26,275 bases of DNA, taken from contig DATDYQ010000094.1 of the NCBI GenBank assembly GCA_035288965.1, positions 1 through 26,275 of the forward strand, given 5' to 3'. The stretch comes from DATDYQ01 sp035288965 (GTDB lineage: Archaea; Nanobdellota; Nanobdellia; SCGC-AAA011-G17; JAGVZF01). Position 1 is the first letter of the stretch; the number at the start of each line of letters is the position of its first letter. Both the position numbers and the translations under genes were made by a program. Under the pieces are notes generated by a model that was not told the origin of the DNA, searched no databases, and saw nothing but the letters and a program-made list of their open reading frames with translations. Below, piece after piece: positions 15,765-23,121 of the stretch.

Positions 15765-16280
15765 AGAAACTCCAAGATCTTGTTCAAGTTCTAAAATTCT
15801 TTTTTTGATATTAGCAATATCTTTTTTATTATCTTCCTGAACTAGCAATTTACCACATTCAAAACATTTAAAATTATATTCCAAAGCTTCTTCGAAAGAT
15901 AGTTTAATATCTCCATTTGGACAGACAAAATAGTTGGCAATTTGTTCTGTTTCTAGTTTTTTTCTTAGATTTTCCAAGATTGTTTTCTTAATGTTTTTTA
16001 ATACTATTCTTGCTTCATTATTATTAAAAGACCAGTAATAAACATACCATCCTTTTTTCTTGTCTTTTTTTCTTACAGATGAAACTAGGTTATATTCATG
16101 AAGTTTGTATAACATATTTCTTACTTGATTTACAGATAAACCAAGCTTTTCAGCTATCTTGAATTCAGAAACGTTTAACTTTCCTTGAATATAATTAACA
16201 AGTTTTCCTGAATCTTCATTATTTGTCTCTTTTAGAAGGTCTCTTAATGAATTATCTTCCTTTGGCTTCTTTTGTTCCAT
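15753..16280 (-). CDS. tfe: Transcription factor E (TFE, TFIIE-alpha homologue)
   Basis: A 175-residue archaeal basal transcription factor that helps TBP, TFB and RNA polymerase open promoters. The N-terminal winged helix (about 24-85) has the usual KLNVSEFKIAEKLGLSVNQVRNMLYKL recognition part and the GWYVYYW wing; a helical linker follows (about 88-115). The C-terminal zinc ribbon (116-146) has C120-P-N-G123 and FKC139-FEC142-GK. The second Cys expected in the first knuckle (CPxC) is Gly here, so the ribbon has three Cys rather than four. A helical tail ends in SSSS. TFE proteins are usually near this length. The gene diverges from the coiled-coil gene at 16421 and overlaps the M50 gene end to end. 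Confidence 0.9.
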   Translation of the reverse strand: MEQKKPKEDNSLRDLLKETNNEDSGKLVNYIQGKLNVSEFKIAEKLGLSVNQVRNMLYKLHEYNLVSSVRKKDKKKGWYVYYWSFNNNEARIVLKNIKKTILENLRKKLETEQIANYFVCPNGDIKLSFEEALEYNFKCFECGKLLVQEDNKKDIANIKKRILELEQDLGVSSSS

Positions 16281-16308
16281 CTTGTAGAAGAAAGTTATTA
16301 ATGAAAGA

Positions 16309-16318
16309 ATTTAAAAAT
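16309..16318 (-). promoter_or_regulatory. TATA box for tfe
   Basis: TTTTTAAATT on the minus strand, about 33 bases before the ATG at 16280, giving a leader of only a few bases. No Shine-Dalgarno sequence is seen. Confidence 0.45.
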
Positions 16319-16412
16319 CTTTTGTTTTTGAACTGCTATTTCTCAATCTATCTATTTTACTACATACAAATAATAAGAAAGGTTTAATAACAAAACTTAA
16401 GATAATTTAATT

Positions 16413-16420
16413 GAGGTGAT
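16413..16420 (+). promoter_or_regulatory. Shine-Dalgarno of the coiled-coil gene pair
   Basis: GAGGTGAT matches the 3' end of archaeal 16S rRNA well. It is followed by two consecutive ATG codons (16421 and 16424); the second has the more usual spacing (7 bases after GAGG), the first only 4. A possible upstream TATA element is TTTAATAA at 16383-16390. Confidence 0.65.
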
Positions 16421-16951
16421 ATGATGGGATTCTTCGGAAAGAAAAAACCTAAAGAGATGAAAGAACAGAAAAATGAACATGAATTAGCTGATTTACCTGA
16501 TTTTAGCAGTGCAAAAACAGATGATGATTTTAAGTTTCCTGAATTTCCTGAATATGAAAGTAAGGAGATAGATGCTTACAATGATTCTTATAATACACCA
16601 ATAGTTGAACCACCAAGAGCAGAAGATTTTATTCCAAAAGGAATGGAAATGCCAATGAGGAAAGAGATGCCTAGAATGGAAATGCCAATGGAAGAGCATG
16701 AAGATTTCCAAATGCAGAGACCGATGCAACAAGAAGAAGGAAGACCTATTTTTATTAAATTAGATGATTACAAAGATGCTATACATACCTTGGATATAAT
16801 AAAAGCTAGATTAAGAGAGACTGAAAAGATATTAAATGAGATTTCTAATTTGAGAAGAGAGGAAGACAGAGAACTAGAGAACTGGAAAAGTGATTTAGAA
16901 AGAATGAAAGAGAAGATATTGTATATTGACAGAAAGTTATTTGGCGAATAA
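16421..16951 (+). CDS. Conserved DPANN-type protein: Met/Pro-rich N-half, coiled-coil C-half
   Basis: I know of no assigned function. The 176-residue protein opens with a basic GFFGKKKPKE, continues through an acidic, disordered stretch with LPDF and FPEFPEY motifs (20-70), then a Met-rich repeat (MEMPMRKEMPRMEMPM, about 75-92), and ends in a charged alpha-helical coiled coil (about 108-173) beginning PIFIKLDDYKDAI. The same plan occurs, as far as I recall, in hypothetical proteins of Woesearchaeota-like genomes. It is cytosolic. The stop is one base before the next gene, another coiled-coil protein, so the pair may form a heteromeric complex. Either ATG 16421 or 16424 may be the start. Confidence 0.75.
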   Translation: MMGFFGKKKPKEMKEQKNEHELADLPDFSSAKTDDDFKFPEFPEYESKEIDAYNDSYNTPIVEPPRAEDFIPKGMEMPMRKEMPRMEMPMEEHEDFQMQRPMQQEEGRPIFIKLDDYKDAIHTLDIIKARLRETEKILNEISNLRREEDRELENWKSDLERMKEKILYIDRKLFGE

Positions 16952-16952
16952 A

Positions 16953-17387
16953 ATGAAGAAGAAAATTGTTAAGAAAGAAGAAGAAACATTTGCTTTTGTC
17001 AAACTTTATGATTCTTTAGAGGTTAGAAAAGAATTATTAAAGATTGCTTTAGATGATACAAAGTTATTAAGAGATTATGAAGCTTATAAGAACATTACAA
17101 AACAAAAGGAAGAGATGATAAAAGCTTTTTCTGAAAGAATGACTGAGATAAATGGATTGGTAAATGAATTAAGAAAAGAGAATTTTCCTTATGTTAAAAA
17201 AGTAGAGGAAGAGTTAAAGAAAGAAGAAGAGATTAAAAGAATAAGAAATAAAGGGATGAAGGTTAAAGTGATAAAAGAAGATGTTGAAAAACCTTTAAAG
17301 ATAACTAGAAAACCCAGTACACAAGAAGATAAGTTAGATGTTGAACTTAGAGATTTACAGAATAGGTTGAATAGGTTGGGAATATAA
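16953..17387 (+). CDS. Coiled-coil protein of unknown function
   Basis: A 144-residue, highly charged, mostly helical protein. Starts KKKIVKKEEETFAFVKLYD; heptad-like segments run about 25-105 and a Leu-rich amphipathic helix (LDVELRDLQNRLNRLGI) ends it. No enzymatic motif and no membrane segment. I take the ATG at 16953, one base after the upstream stop, rather than a TTG at 16926 that lies inside the upstream gene. Tight spacing means it is co-transcribed with the coiled-coil gene before it and probably works with it. Function unknown. Confidence 0.7.
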   Translation: MKKKIVKKEEETFAFVKLYDSLEVRKELLKIALDDTKLLRDYEAYKNITKQKEEMIKAFSERMTEINGLVNELRKENFPYVKKVEEELKKEEEIKRIRNKGMKVKVIKEDVEKPLKITRKPSTQEDKLDVELRDLQNRLNRLGI

Positions 17388-17513
17388 CATTCTAAAATAA
17401 GTTTAGCTTTAAAATTAATAAATAAAAAAACTAAAAGGAAATTAGAAGAAGCTAGAAATGTTATGAAAAAGAGATTTGTTTCTCATGAGCATATTATGAA
17501 GAAATTTGGTTAA
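17388..17513 (+). pseudogene. Antitoxin-like fragment without a start codon
   Basis: In the gap before AlaRS the frame directly after the TAA of the coiled-coil gene stays open for 41 codons and ends LEEARNVMKKRFVSHEHIMKKFG. The pattern L-E-E-A-R, then F-x-S-x-E-x-(I/V)-M-K-K-F-G is like the C-terminus of small RelB/Phd-type antitoxins. The only ATGs lie near its end (17463 and later), and no toxin gene follows. It may be a decayed antitoxin or chance; low confidence. Confidence 0.3.
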
Positions 17514-17558
17514 ATATAGATTAGAAAGTTTTAATAATATAGTTAATTCTAAAGTTTT

Positions 17559-20054
17559 ATGCTTTCAGATAAAGAGTTAAAGAAAAAGTTTAAAGTAGAA
17601 ACTAGCAAGAATTTTAAGAAATTTTATCCTATCAAAACTTTGGAAGAATATGGATTTACAAGAAGACAATGTAAAAGATGTAATACCAATTTTTGGAGTA
17701 CAATAGAAAGAGATTTTTGTGAGAATCCTGAATGTAGTGGCGGATTTAGATTTATAGGAAATAGTCCAGCTAAAAATAAATTAGGTTATACTGAAGTTTG
17801 GAAGAAATTTGCTAAAATATTTAAAGATTTTAATTATACAGAAATTAAAAGATATCCTGTAGTAGCAAGGTGGAATCCAACAACCAATTTTACTATAGCA
17901 AGCATAGCTGCTTTTCAGCCTTACGTTGTTTCAGGAGAAGTTGATCCGCCAGCTAACCCATTAGTAATACCTCAATTTTGCTTGAGATTTGGAGATGTTG
18001 ATAATGTTGGAATTACAGGACATAATGTTGGATTTGTTATGATGGGACAACATGCTTTTGTTAAACCCAAATACTACGATAAAGAACAATATTTTAAACA
18101 AATTTATCATTGGATTGATAAAGGGTTGGGAATTAATAAAGATGAATTAACTTTTCATGAAGATGCCTGGGCAGGTGGAGGAAATTTTGGAAGTTGTATA
18201 GAATTCTTTTCTAGAGGATTAGAAATTGGAAATCAGGTTTATATGGAATATGAGCAAACTCCAACTGGAAGTAAAGAATTAAATATAAAAGTTTTGGATA
18301 TGGGTGAAGGACAGGAAAGAGCTGCTTGGTTTACTCAAGGAACAAGTACCAATTATGATGCTACATTCCCAGATGTTATGAAAAAACTGTATAAAGTAAC
18401 AAATATTAAAGTTGATAATGAGTTAATGAAGAAATTTTTGCCTTATTCTAGTTATTTAAATTTGGATGAGGTTGAAGATATAAATAAAGCATGGAAGTTT
18501 GTTGCAAATAATGTTAATGAAACAACTGATAGTTTAAAGGAAAAGATATTGCCTTTAGCTGCTTTGTATTCTATAGCTGAACATTCAAGAGCTTTATTAG
18601 TTGCTGTGAATGATGGAGGTTTGCCGAGCAATACTGGAGGTGGATATAATTTAAGAATGATTTACAGAAGAATGTTAAATTTCATTGATAAATATCAGTT
18701 TCCATTGGATATAAATGAGATTGTAAATTGGCATGCTGATGAATTAAAGAAATTGTTTCCTGAATTAAAAGAAAATGTTAATGATGTTAATAAAATTCTA
18801 GATTATGAGAAGAAAAGATTTAAAGAAAATAAAGAAAGAAGCAAACAAATTGTTATAAAAATAGCTGGAACTAGGTTAGATGAAAATAAATTAATAGAAT
18901 TATATGACAGTCAAGGAATTAATCCTGAATTAATCAAAGAAGAAGCTGAAAAATTAGGAAAAGAAGTTAAAATTCCAGATAATTTTTATGCCCTAATTTC
19001 TGAAAGGCATGAAAATGTAGAAAATAAGACAGCTACAATAAAAGAAAGCAAATTAGATTTAGATGATGTTAAAGAAACGAAACTTTTATTTTACGATGAT
19101 GAGAAAAGAGTTCAATTTGAAGGAAAGGTTATAAAGATAATTGGAAATAATATTATTTTAGATCAAACTTTATTCTATGCCACATCAGGAGGACAATTAC
19201 ATGATATTGGAACATTAGATGATAATGAAGTGGTTGATGTAATTAAACAAGGAAAGATAATAATTCATGTAATGAAAAATAAGCCGAAGTTTAAAGTTAA
19301 TGATAAAGTTGATGGAAAAATTAATTTAGCAAGAAGAATGCAATTAATGCAGCATCATACTGGAACTCATATTTTAAATGGAGCTGCAAGAAAAATTCTA
19401 GGAAATCATATATGGCAACATGGCGCTAGTAAGGATATTGATAAGGCAAGATTAGATATTACTCATTATGAAAATTTGACAGAAGAACAAGTTAAGAAAA
19501 TAGAAGACTATGCTAATTATATAATTGATAGCAAGATTACAATAAAAAAATCATTTATGTTAAGAAATGAAGCTGAAAAGAAATATGGAGTTACAATCTA
19601 TCAAGGTGGAGTTGCTCCCGGAAAATATTTAAGAATTGTTAATATAAATAATTTTGATGTTGAAGCTTGTGGTGGGACTCATGCTGATAATACAAATGAA
19701 GTTGAAAATATAAAGGTAATAAAAACAAGCAAGATACAAGATGGAATTGTTAGAATAGAATTTGTTGCTGGAAAGAGAAGTAAACAAGTAAAAGGAAAAG
19801 ATGAAGAGTTAGCTGAAAAAATAGCGGGATTATTAGATTCAACCATAGAAGAAATTCCAGGAAGAGTTGAAGAATTGTTCGATAAATGGAAAGATATTGT
19901 CAAAAAAGGCAAGAAAGAAATATTCAAGTTAAGTTCTAATAAAAAGTTTAAAGGTGATGTTATAAAAGAAGCTGCTAAAATATTAAAAACCCAACCCGAA
20001 CATTTAGAAAAAACAATAAAGAGATTTTTAGATGAAATAAAAAAGGAGTTATGA
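17559..20054 (+). CDS. alaS: Alanyl-tRNA synthetase, archaeal type, apparently lacking the C-Ala domain
   Basis: Charges tRNA-Ala with alanine. The 831-residue protein begins with the archaeal N-terminal extension: RRQCKRC and a second CENPEC pair (about 36-60) form a zinc site. The class II catalytic core follows (motif 2 region ARWNPTTNFTIAS, about 107-119; motif 3 region near MGEGQERAAWF, about 248-258). The editing domain has the zinc ligands of H600-TGT-H604 and C704-GGT-H708. The sequence then ends in two short related helical segments (about 745-830, including LKTQPEHLEKTIKRFLDEIKKEL). Archaeal AlaRS usually runs to about 900 residues, ending in a C-Ala/DHHA1 dimerisation domain, which I do not see. 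The gene overlaps the convergent CorA-like gene by 6 bases. A possible leaderless TATA is at about 17529-17541. Confidence 0.95.
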   Translation: MLSDKELKKKFKVETSKNFKKFYPIKTLEEYGFTRRQCKRCNTNFWSTIERDFCENPECSGGFRFIGNSPAKNKLGYTEVWKKFAKIFKDFNYTEIKRYPVVARWNPTTNFTIASIAAFQPYVVSGEVDPPANPLVIPQFCLRFGDVDNVGITGHNVGFVMMGQHAFVKPKYYDKEQYFKQIYHWIDKGLGINKDELTFHEDAWAGGGNFGSCIEFFSRGLEIGNQVYMEYEQTPTGSKELNIKVLDMGEGQERAAWFTQGTSTNYDATFPDVMKKLYKVTNIKVDNELMKKFLPYSSYLNLDEVEDINKAWKFVANNVNETTDSLKEKILPLAALYSIAEHSRALLVAVNDGGLPSNTGGGYNLRMIYRRMLNFIDKYQFPLDINEIVNWHADELKKLFPELKENVNDVNKILDYEKKRFKENKERSKQIVIKIAGTRLDENKLIELYDSQGINPELIKEEAEKLGKEVKIPDNFYALISERHENVENKTATIKESKLDLDDVKETKLLFYDDEKRVQFEGKVIKIIGNNIILDQTLFYATSGGQLHDIGTLDDNEVVDVIKQGKIIIHVMKNKPKFKVNDKVDGKINLARRMQLMQHHTGTHILNGAARKILGNHIWQHGASKDIDKARLDITHYENLTEEQVKKIEDYANYIIDSKITIKKSFMLRNEAEKKYGVTIYQGGVAPGKYLRIVNINNFDVEACGGTHADNTNEVENIKVIKTSKIQDGIVRIEFVAGKRSKQVKGKDEELAEKIAGLLDSTIEEIPGRVEELFDKWKDIVKKGKKEIFKLSSNKKFKGDVIKEAAKILKTQPEHLEKTIKRFLDEIKKEL

Positions 20055-20888
20055 AAGTTTTAAGTTCTTCCAGTATAAATAACCAAACACGATGCTTAAT
20101 AATGTTGCTACAATTAATGTTACAACTAAAAAACCTATATGTGGTTCAAAATATTTATTTGATAAAGCAGGAATTCCAAATATTGCTCCGATAGTTCCTG
20201 GAACTGTTAATACAATACTTACTATTGTTAAAAATGTCATTATCACAGTCAATCTCTTCATAATTGTATTTAATTCACGAGAAGACTGCATTTCTGATTT
20301 ATAACGTAAAGAAGCGATTCTGTAAACATGAGAACGACATCTTTCTAACCAATAACGAGCTTCTGCTGTTAAGACATCATAATCAAATGCTATTAATGAG
20401 GTGTCAAATTCTTTTATTTGTCTTTCTTTTAATGTCATTATTAATCTTACTAATTCTTCCATTCTATCTGTTAACTTTCTTAGAGTTTTTCCAACTTCTT
20501 CTATCTTATCTTCATTTGGATGTTCATCTAGTTGATCAAGCAAATTTCTTGTTTTTTCAAAATGGTTATGATAGTTTTTTAATAAATCACGTAACAAAAA
20601 TAATGTTGTTACTGTTGATTCTCCATATTGTTGCTTAATCTCTTCTTTAAATTCTCTTTTCATTGCATCTGGAAATTTATTTGTTGAATAAAGAAGAATA
20701 AGTTTTTTTGATAAAACTAGAATATTATTTGGATTTTCAGAGTAATCTTTTATGCTGATTATCGTAACACTATCATATCTTTCAAAGAACATTGTGTCTA
20801 ATTGAATTAAAGAATCTATGTCTATCTCTATTTTTAGCTTTAGAAATTCCTCTTTAAACTGATTTAGGTCTGTAAATGATTTAAACAT
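20049..20888 (-). CDS. CorA-like divalent metal transporter, variant signature
   Basis: A 279-residue protein with CorA/MIT layout: a soluble alpha/beta N-terminal domain (1-80), long charged helices (85-205, with HENPN-like turns replaced by HPNED), and two C-terminal membrane helices (about 213-237 and 250-271) with a short basic tail WKNLKLS. CorA channels carry Mg2+ or Co2+ and have GMN at the end of the first helix. Here that place reads VPGTIGAIFGIPAL, so GMN is replaced by GIP (238-240); the acidic loop (NKYFEPH) is kept. Some archaeal CorA-like proteins share this IFGIP form, so the ion may differ. A TATA box lies 27 bases before the ATG. The gene converges on AlaRS. Confidence 0.78.
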   Translation of the reverse strand: MFKSFTDLNQFKEEFLKLKIEIDIDSLIQLDTMFFERYDSVTIISIKDYSENPNNILVLSKKLILLYSTNKFPDAMKREFKEEIKQQYGESTVTTLFLLRDLLKNYHNHFEKTRNLLDQLDEHPNEDKIEEVGKTLRKLTDRMEELVRLIMTLKERQIKEFDTSLIAFDYDVLTAEARYWLERCRSHVYRIASLRYKSEMQSSRELNTIMKRLTVIMTFLTIVSIVLTVPGTIGAIFGIPALSNKYFEPHIGFLVVTLIVATLLSIVFGYLYWKNLKLS

Positions 20889-20910
20889 TAATTTTTAGAT
20901 AAAGAGTTCA

Positions 20911-20920
20911 TTTATTAAGT
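20911..20920 (-). promoter_or_regulatory. TATA box for the CorA-like gene
   Basis: ACTTAATAAA on the minus strand, centred 27 bases before the ATG at 20888, implying a leaderless mRNA. Confidence 0.4.
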
Positions 20921-20934
20921 TTTATGTTATTTAA

Positions 20935-21489
20935 TTACTTATTTTTTAGTATAGAATGGATTAAGTAAATAATTATTATTGATAAACTACCAAGTAAAAA
21001 CCATAAAGCATAGTTTGGAATTGTATTTGTGACCATTGCTGTCTTTGTTAATGCACTTTCTGCAGCTGGAGCTGATATTGAATCAAATTCTTTAAATTGA
21101 GTTTTATAATAAAGTTGTATTAAACCTGCTATTGCAAATGTGATTAATGTAGCTGGTAAGATGTTTTTGAATGATTCTTTTACTTTTGTTCCTGAAGGAG
21201 CAATAATTATATACTTTTTAGATAATGTGTATATATTAATTTCTTTTCCTTTATCACTCCAAGTAAATTCTTTTGATTGAACTAAGTTTGTTTTAAGCAA
21301 TAATTGAATATTATAATGGACAGTAGATATTGGAAGAGAAAGTTCTTTTGCTAGTTCTGATTCTGATGCTTCTTTTTTAGCCAGATGATCAAGAATCTTT
21401 CTAGAAGTGTTATTGCTAATAACTTCAGCTAGTTTTTTAGCTTTCTCTTCTTCTAATGAAACCATAATGAATGTTTCGTGTTTTGCCAT
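20935..21489 (-). CDS. Membrane-anchored ArsR-like winged-helix regulator
   Basis: A 184-residue protein. The N-terminal winged helix (about 12-92) contains SRKILDHLAKKEASESELAK and the recognition helix PISTVHYNIQLLLKTNLV, typical of ArsR-like archaeal regulators, with a wing ending NIYTLSKKYI. A first membrane helix (about 110-128) is followed by a loop of about 30 residues outside the cell, then a second helix (160-181). The fold suggests a one-component sensor that binds DNA from the membrane. The loop is too short for a real sensor domain, so it may sense through the exported protein encoded just upstream, whose stop is one base before this ATG. An M50 protease that could release it lies about 5 kb away; that link is speculative. 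Confidence 0.82.
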   Translation of the reverse strand: MAKHETFIMVSLEEEKAKKLAEVISNNTSRKILDHLAKKEASESELAKELSLPISTVHYNIQLLLKTNLVQSKEFTWSDKGKEINIYTLSKKYIIIAPSGTKVKESFKNILPATLITFAIAGLIQLYYKTQFKEFDSISAPAAESALTKTAMVTNTIPNYALWFLLGSLSIIIIYLIHSILKNK

Positions 21490-21490
21490 T

Positions 21491-22558
21491 TTATTTTATA
21501 TCAATTTCTTTCTGTGAGAATAAAGATTTAAACCAGTTAATTATTTTTTCAAATATATTCAAGTTTTCTTCTTTTATACCCTCATTTATTGGGTTTCCAT
21601 TTTCATCTTTTGATAATCCTATCTTTACCCTGATTACTGCACCTAAATAATTATCTGGATCTATTTTATTTGAATTATATGTTGTTGTTTTAATTACATA
21701 TTCTCCGGAAGAAACCTGGGATTCTTCACAATTATCTACATAATCACAAATCCATTCTTTTTGATTCCAAGTTCCAATTTCTTTTGTTTCTCCACCTTTA
21801 ATTTCTAATGTTTTGATATCTGGTAAATATCCTATATCTGGATTACGTAGATTAATAAAATCTTGTTTTGGTTTATTGCTATCATATTTTCCGATTTGAT
21901 AAAATTCTAAACCACTGCTAGGGACTACTAAATAAACTGATGTTATTGGATAAATCCTTCCATTATAAACACTGATTTTTATTGGTTCTCCAATATCAAA
22001 ACTATCCTTTTCTAAAATTATTTTTATTGGACTTGTAATCTTCTGTGGATCTTCAGATGAAGTATCTCTTATTGTTATTTCCTTTGTGGTCTCAATTGGA
22101 TTTTCGTCTATTGTTTCTGAAGAATAAGTTTTTATATTTATTAAATATCTTCCTTGAGCAACTTGACTTTCAGTCCATTGAGCAACTGCACCTTTATTTG
22201 AAGATATTTCTTTCCAGGTAAACTCTTTTTGATTCCAAGTTCCAATTTCTTTTGTTTCTTTGGTTTTAATTTCTATTGATCTTAGAGCTTGGGTGCATAA
22301 TAAATTTTGATCATAAAGATTTATTGACTCTCCAATTGTATAGTCTGAATTTATTTTGTTAATCGTGAAGAATTCTTCACATCCATTTGAAACTACTACA
22401 TAAATTGACGAATCCCATTGGTTATTAATATTGATTTTTATTGGTTCTCCGATTTTAAAATCATCTTTGTCTAAAATAATTGGTCTTGTTTGTATAGTTG
22501 CATTTACAAAAGTTAAACTAATCATTAATATTACTAACATTGGTATTACTTTTTTCAT
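21491..22558 (-). CDS. Exported protein with two BsuPI-like beta-sandwich repeats
   Basis: A 355-residue secreted protein: signal peptide (1-20), then two copies of one domain (about 25-170 and 180-315). Each copy has the order LDKDDFKIGEPIKI or LEKDSFDIGEPIKI, a strand YVVVS or YLVVP, then ETKEIGTWNQKE, and SQVA(S)xGxYxIxxxTY. The GTWNQKE element resembles the BsuPI-type intracellular proteinase inhibitor fold, though the proposed function need not be inhibition. The C-terminus NIFEKIINWFKSLFSQKE is a short amphipathic helix like that of the protein at 3794-4198. It is co-transcribed with the membrane HTH regulator downstream (1-base gap), which suggests a sensing pair. The promoter is leaderless. 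Confidence 0.75.
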   Translation of the reverse strand: MKKVIPMLVILMISLTFVNATIQTRPIILDKDDFKIGEPIKININNQWDSSIYVVVSNGCEEFFTINKINSDYTIGESINLYDQNLLCTQALRSIEIKTKETKEIGTWNQKEFTWKEISSNKGAVAQWTESQVAQGRYLINIKTYSSETIDENPIETTKEITIRDTSSEDPQKITSPIKIILEKDSFDIGEPIKISVYNGRIYPITSVYLVVPSSGLEFYQIGKYDSNKPKQDFINLRNPDIGYLPDIKTLEIKGGETKEIGTWNQKEWICDYVDNCEESQVSSGEYVIKTTTYNSNKIDPDNYLGAVIRVKIGLSKDENGNPINEGIKEENLNIFEKIINWFKSLFSQKEIDIK

Positions 22559-22579
22559 AATATTGATAAGAAAATGTCA

Positions 22580-22587
22580 TATATAAA
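22580..22587 (-). promoter_or_regulatory. TATA box for the exported protein / membrane regulator operon
   Basis: TTTATATA on the minus strand, centred 25-26 bases before the ATG at 22558. Leaderless transcription is expected; no Shine-Dalgarno sequence is present. Confidence 0.55.
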
Positions 22588-22616
22588 GCTATTTTAAACT
22601 TCAATCTTAATTAAAG

Positions 22617-22964
22617 TTATAGATTAAATAAAGAAGTTATTGCGATAGAAGCAAAAGAATCTGTTAATATGTCATGAACACTAAAAAATCTTCCTGGGGT
22701 TTTTATCTGATGAATTTCATCTAAAACTGCAAATAAAACTATAAAAATAATTGTGTAAATTGCTTTATTATTTGAAAATGAAGATGTATTTTTAAATGCT
22801 AAATAAACAAAAAAACTTAATATAGAATATTCTATTAAATGGAGGATTATGTCCCAGGAACTTAAAATATAAACTTGTGATGGAACTATTGATTTCCCTG
22901 AATAAAAAAATATGATAAAACATAAAACATATACTATAAACCAATAGATTAAACTTTTTTTCAT
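22617..22964 (-). CDS. VanZ-like integral membrane protein
   Basis: A 115-residue protein with about four membrane helices. The VanZ signature is present: D-x3-H-x3-Y in the second helix region (WDIILHLIEYSILSFF), and LDEIHQxxxPGRFFSVHDILTD, matching the family DExHQ-x-x-PGR-x2-S-x2-D-x3-N pattern. VanZ-like proteins are named after a teicoplanin-resistance accessory protein, but in archaea the role is unknown. I take the ATG at 22964 rather than a TTG at 22982; a TATA-like ATTTAAAG lies 24 bases upstream. It is followed by a separate promoter for the next gene, and diverges from the HTH operon at 23122. Confidence 0.85.
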   Translation of the reverse strand: MKKSLIYWFIVYVLCFIIFFYSGKSIVPSQVYILSSWDIILHLIEYSILSFFVYLAFKNTSSFSNNKAIYTIIFIVLFAVLDEIHQIKTPGRFFSVHDILTDSFASIAITSLFNL

Positions 22965-22984
22965 GATTTTAGCATATAACAAAA

Positions 22985-22992
22985 CTTTAAAT
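22985..22992 (-). promoter_or_regulatory. TATA-like element for the VanZ-like gene
   Basis: ATTTAAAG on the minus strand, centred about 24 bases before the ATG at 22964. It lies next to the operator array starting at 23014, so the HTH protein could also affect this gene. Confidence 0.35.
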
Positions 22993-23013
22993 TAACTTAG
23001 AATTTATTTAATA

Positions 23014-23119
23014 TACTTATATTATACGTAATTTATACTTATATTTAATGTATTTAATACTTATATTATATGTTAAAATAATTAAGTTTATAAAGAAGCA
23101 AATACTTATATTATACGTA
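23014..23119. promoter_or_regulatory. Operator array: four phased imperfect palindromes around the TATA box of the second HTH operon
   Basis: Four copies of a 17-base element, TACTTATATTATACGTA: 23014-23030 (exact), 23036-23052 (ends TTTAATGTA), 23058-23074 (ends ATATGTT) and 23103-23119 (exact; identity with the first extends to 19 bases). The element is a palindrome with one mismatch per 8-base half: TACTTATA-T-TATACGTA. Starts are 22, 22 and 45 bases apart, so all lie on a 22-base pitch with the fourth slot empty; that slot holds the TATA box (23087-23094). The last copy sits between the TATA box and the start codon. I infer binding sites for the HTH protein encoded immediately after. Confidence 0.75.
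23087..23094 (+). promoter_or_regulatory. TATA box for the second HTH operon
   Basis: TTTATAAA, centred 31 bases before the TTG start at 23122; transcription is expected to begin within or just after the last palindrome, leaving almost no leader. Confidence 0.6.
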
Positions 23120-23121
23120 AA

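Noticed and set aside
20264..20638. Leu/His-rich open frame of 124 codons opposite the CorA-like gene
   Set aside because: Low-complexity shadow of the AT-rich coding strand; the CorA-like frame has a recognisable fold and a promoter.
23014..23119. Possible CRISPR array (regularly spaced repeats)
   Set aside because: The repeats are only 17-19 bases, the gaps between the first three are 5 bases, the elements are promoter-positioned palindromes, and no cas genes are nearby.
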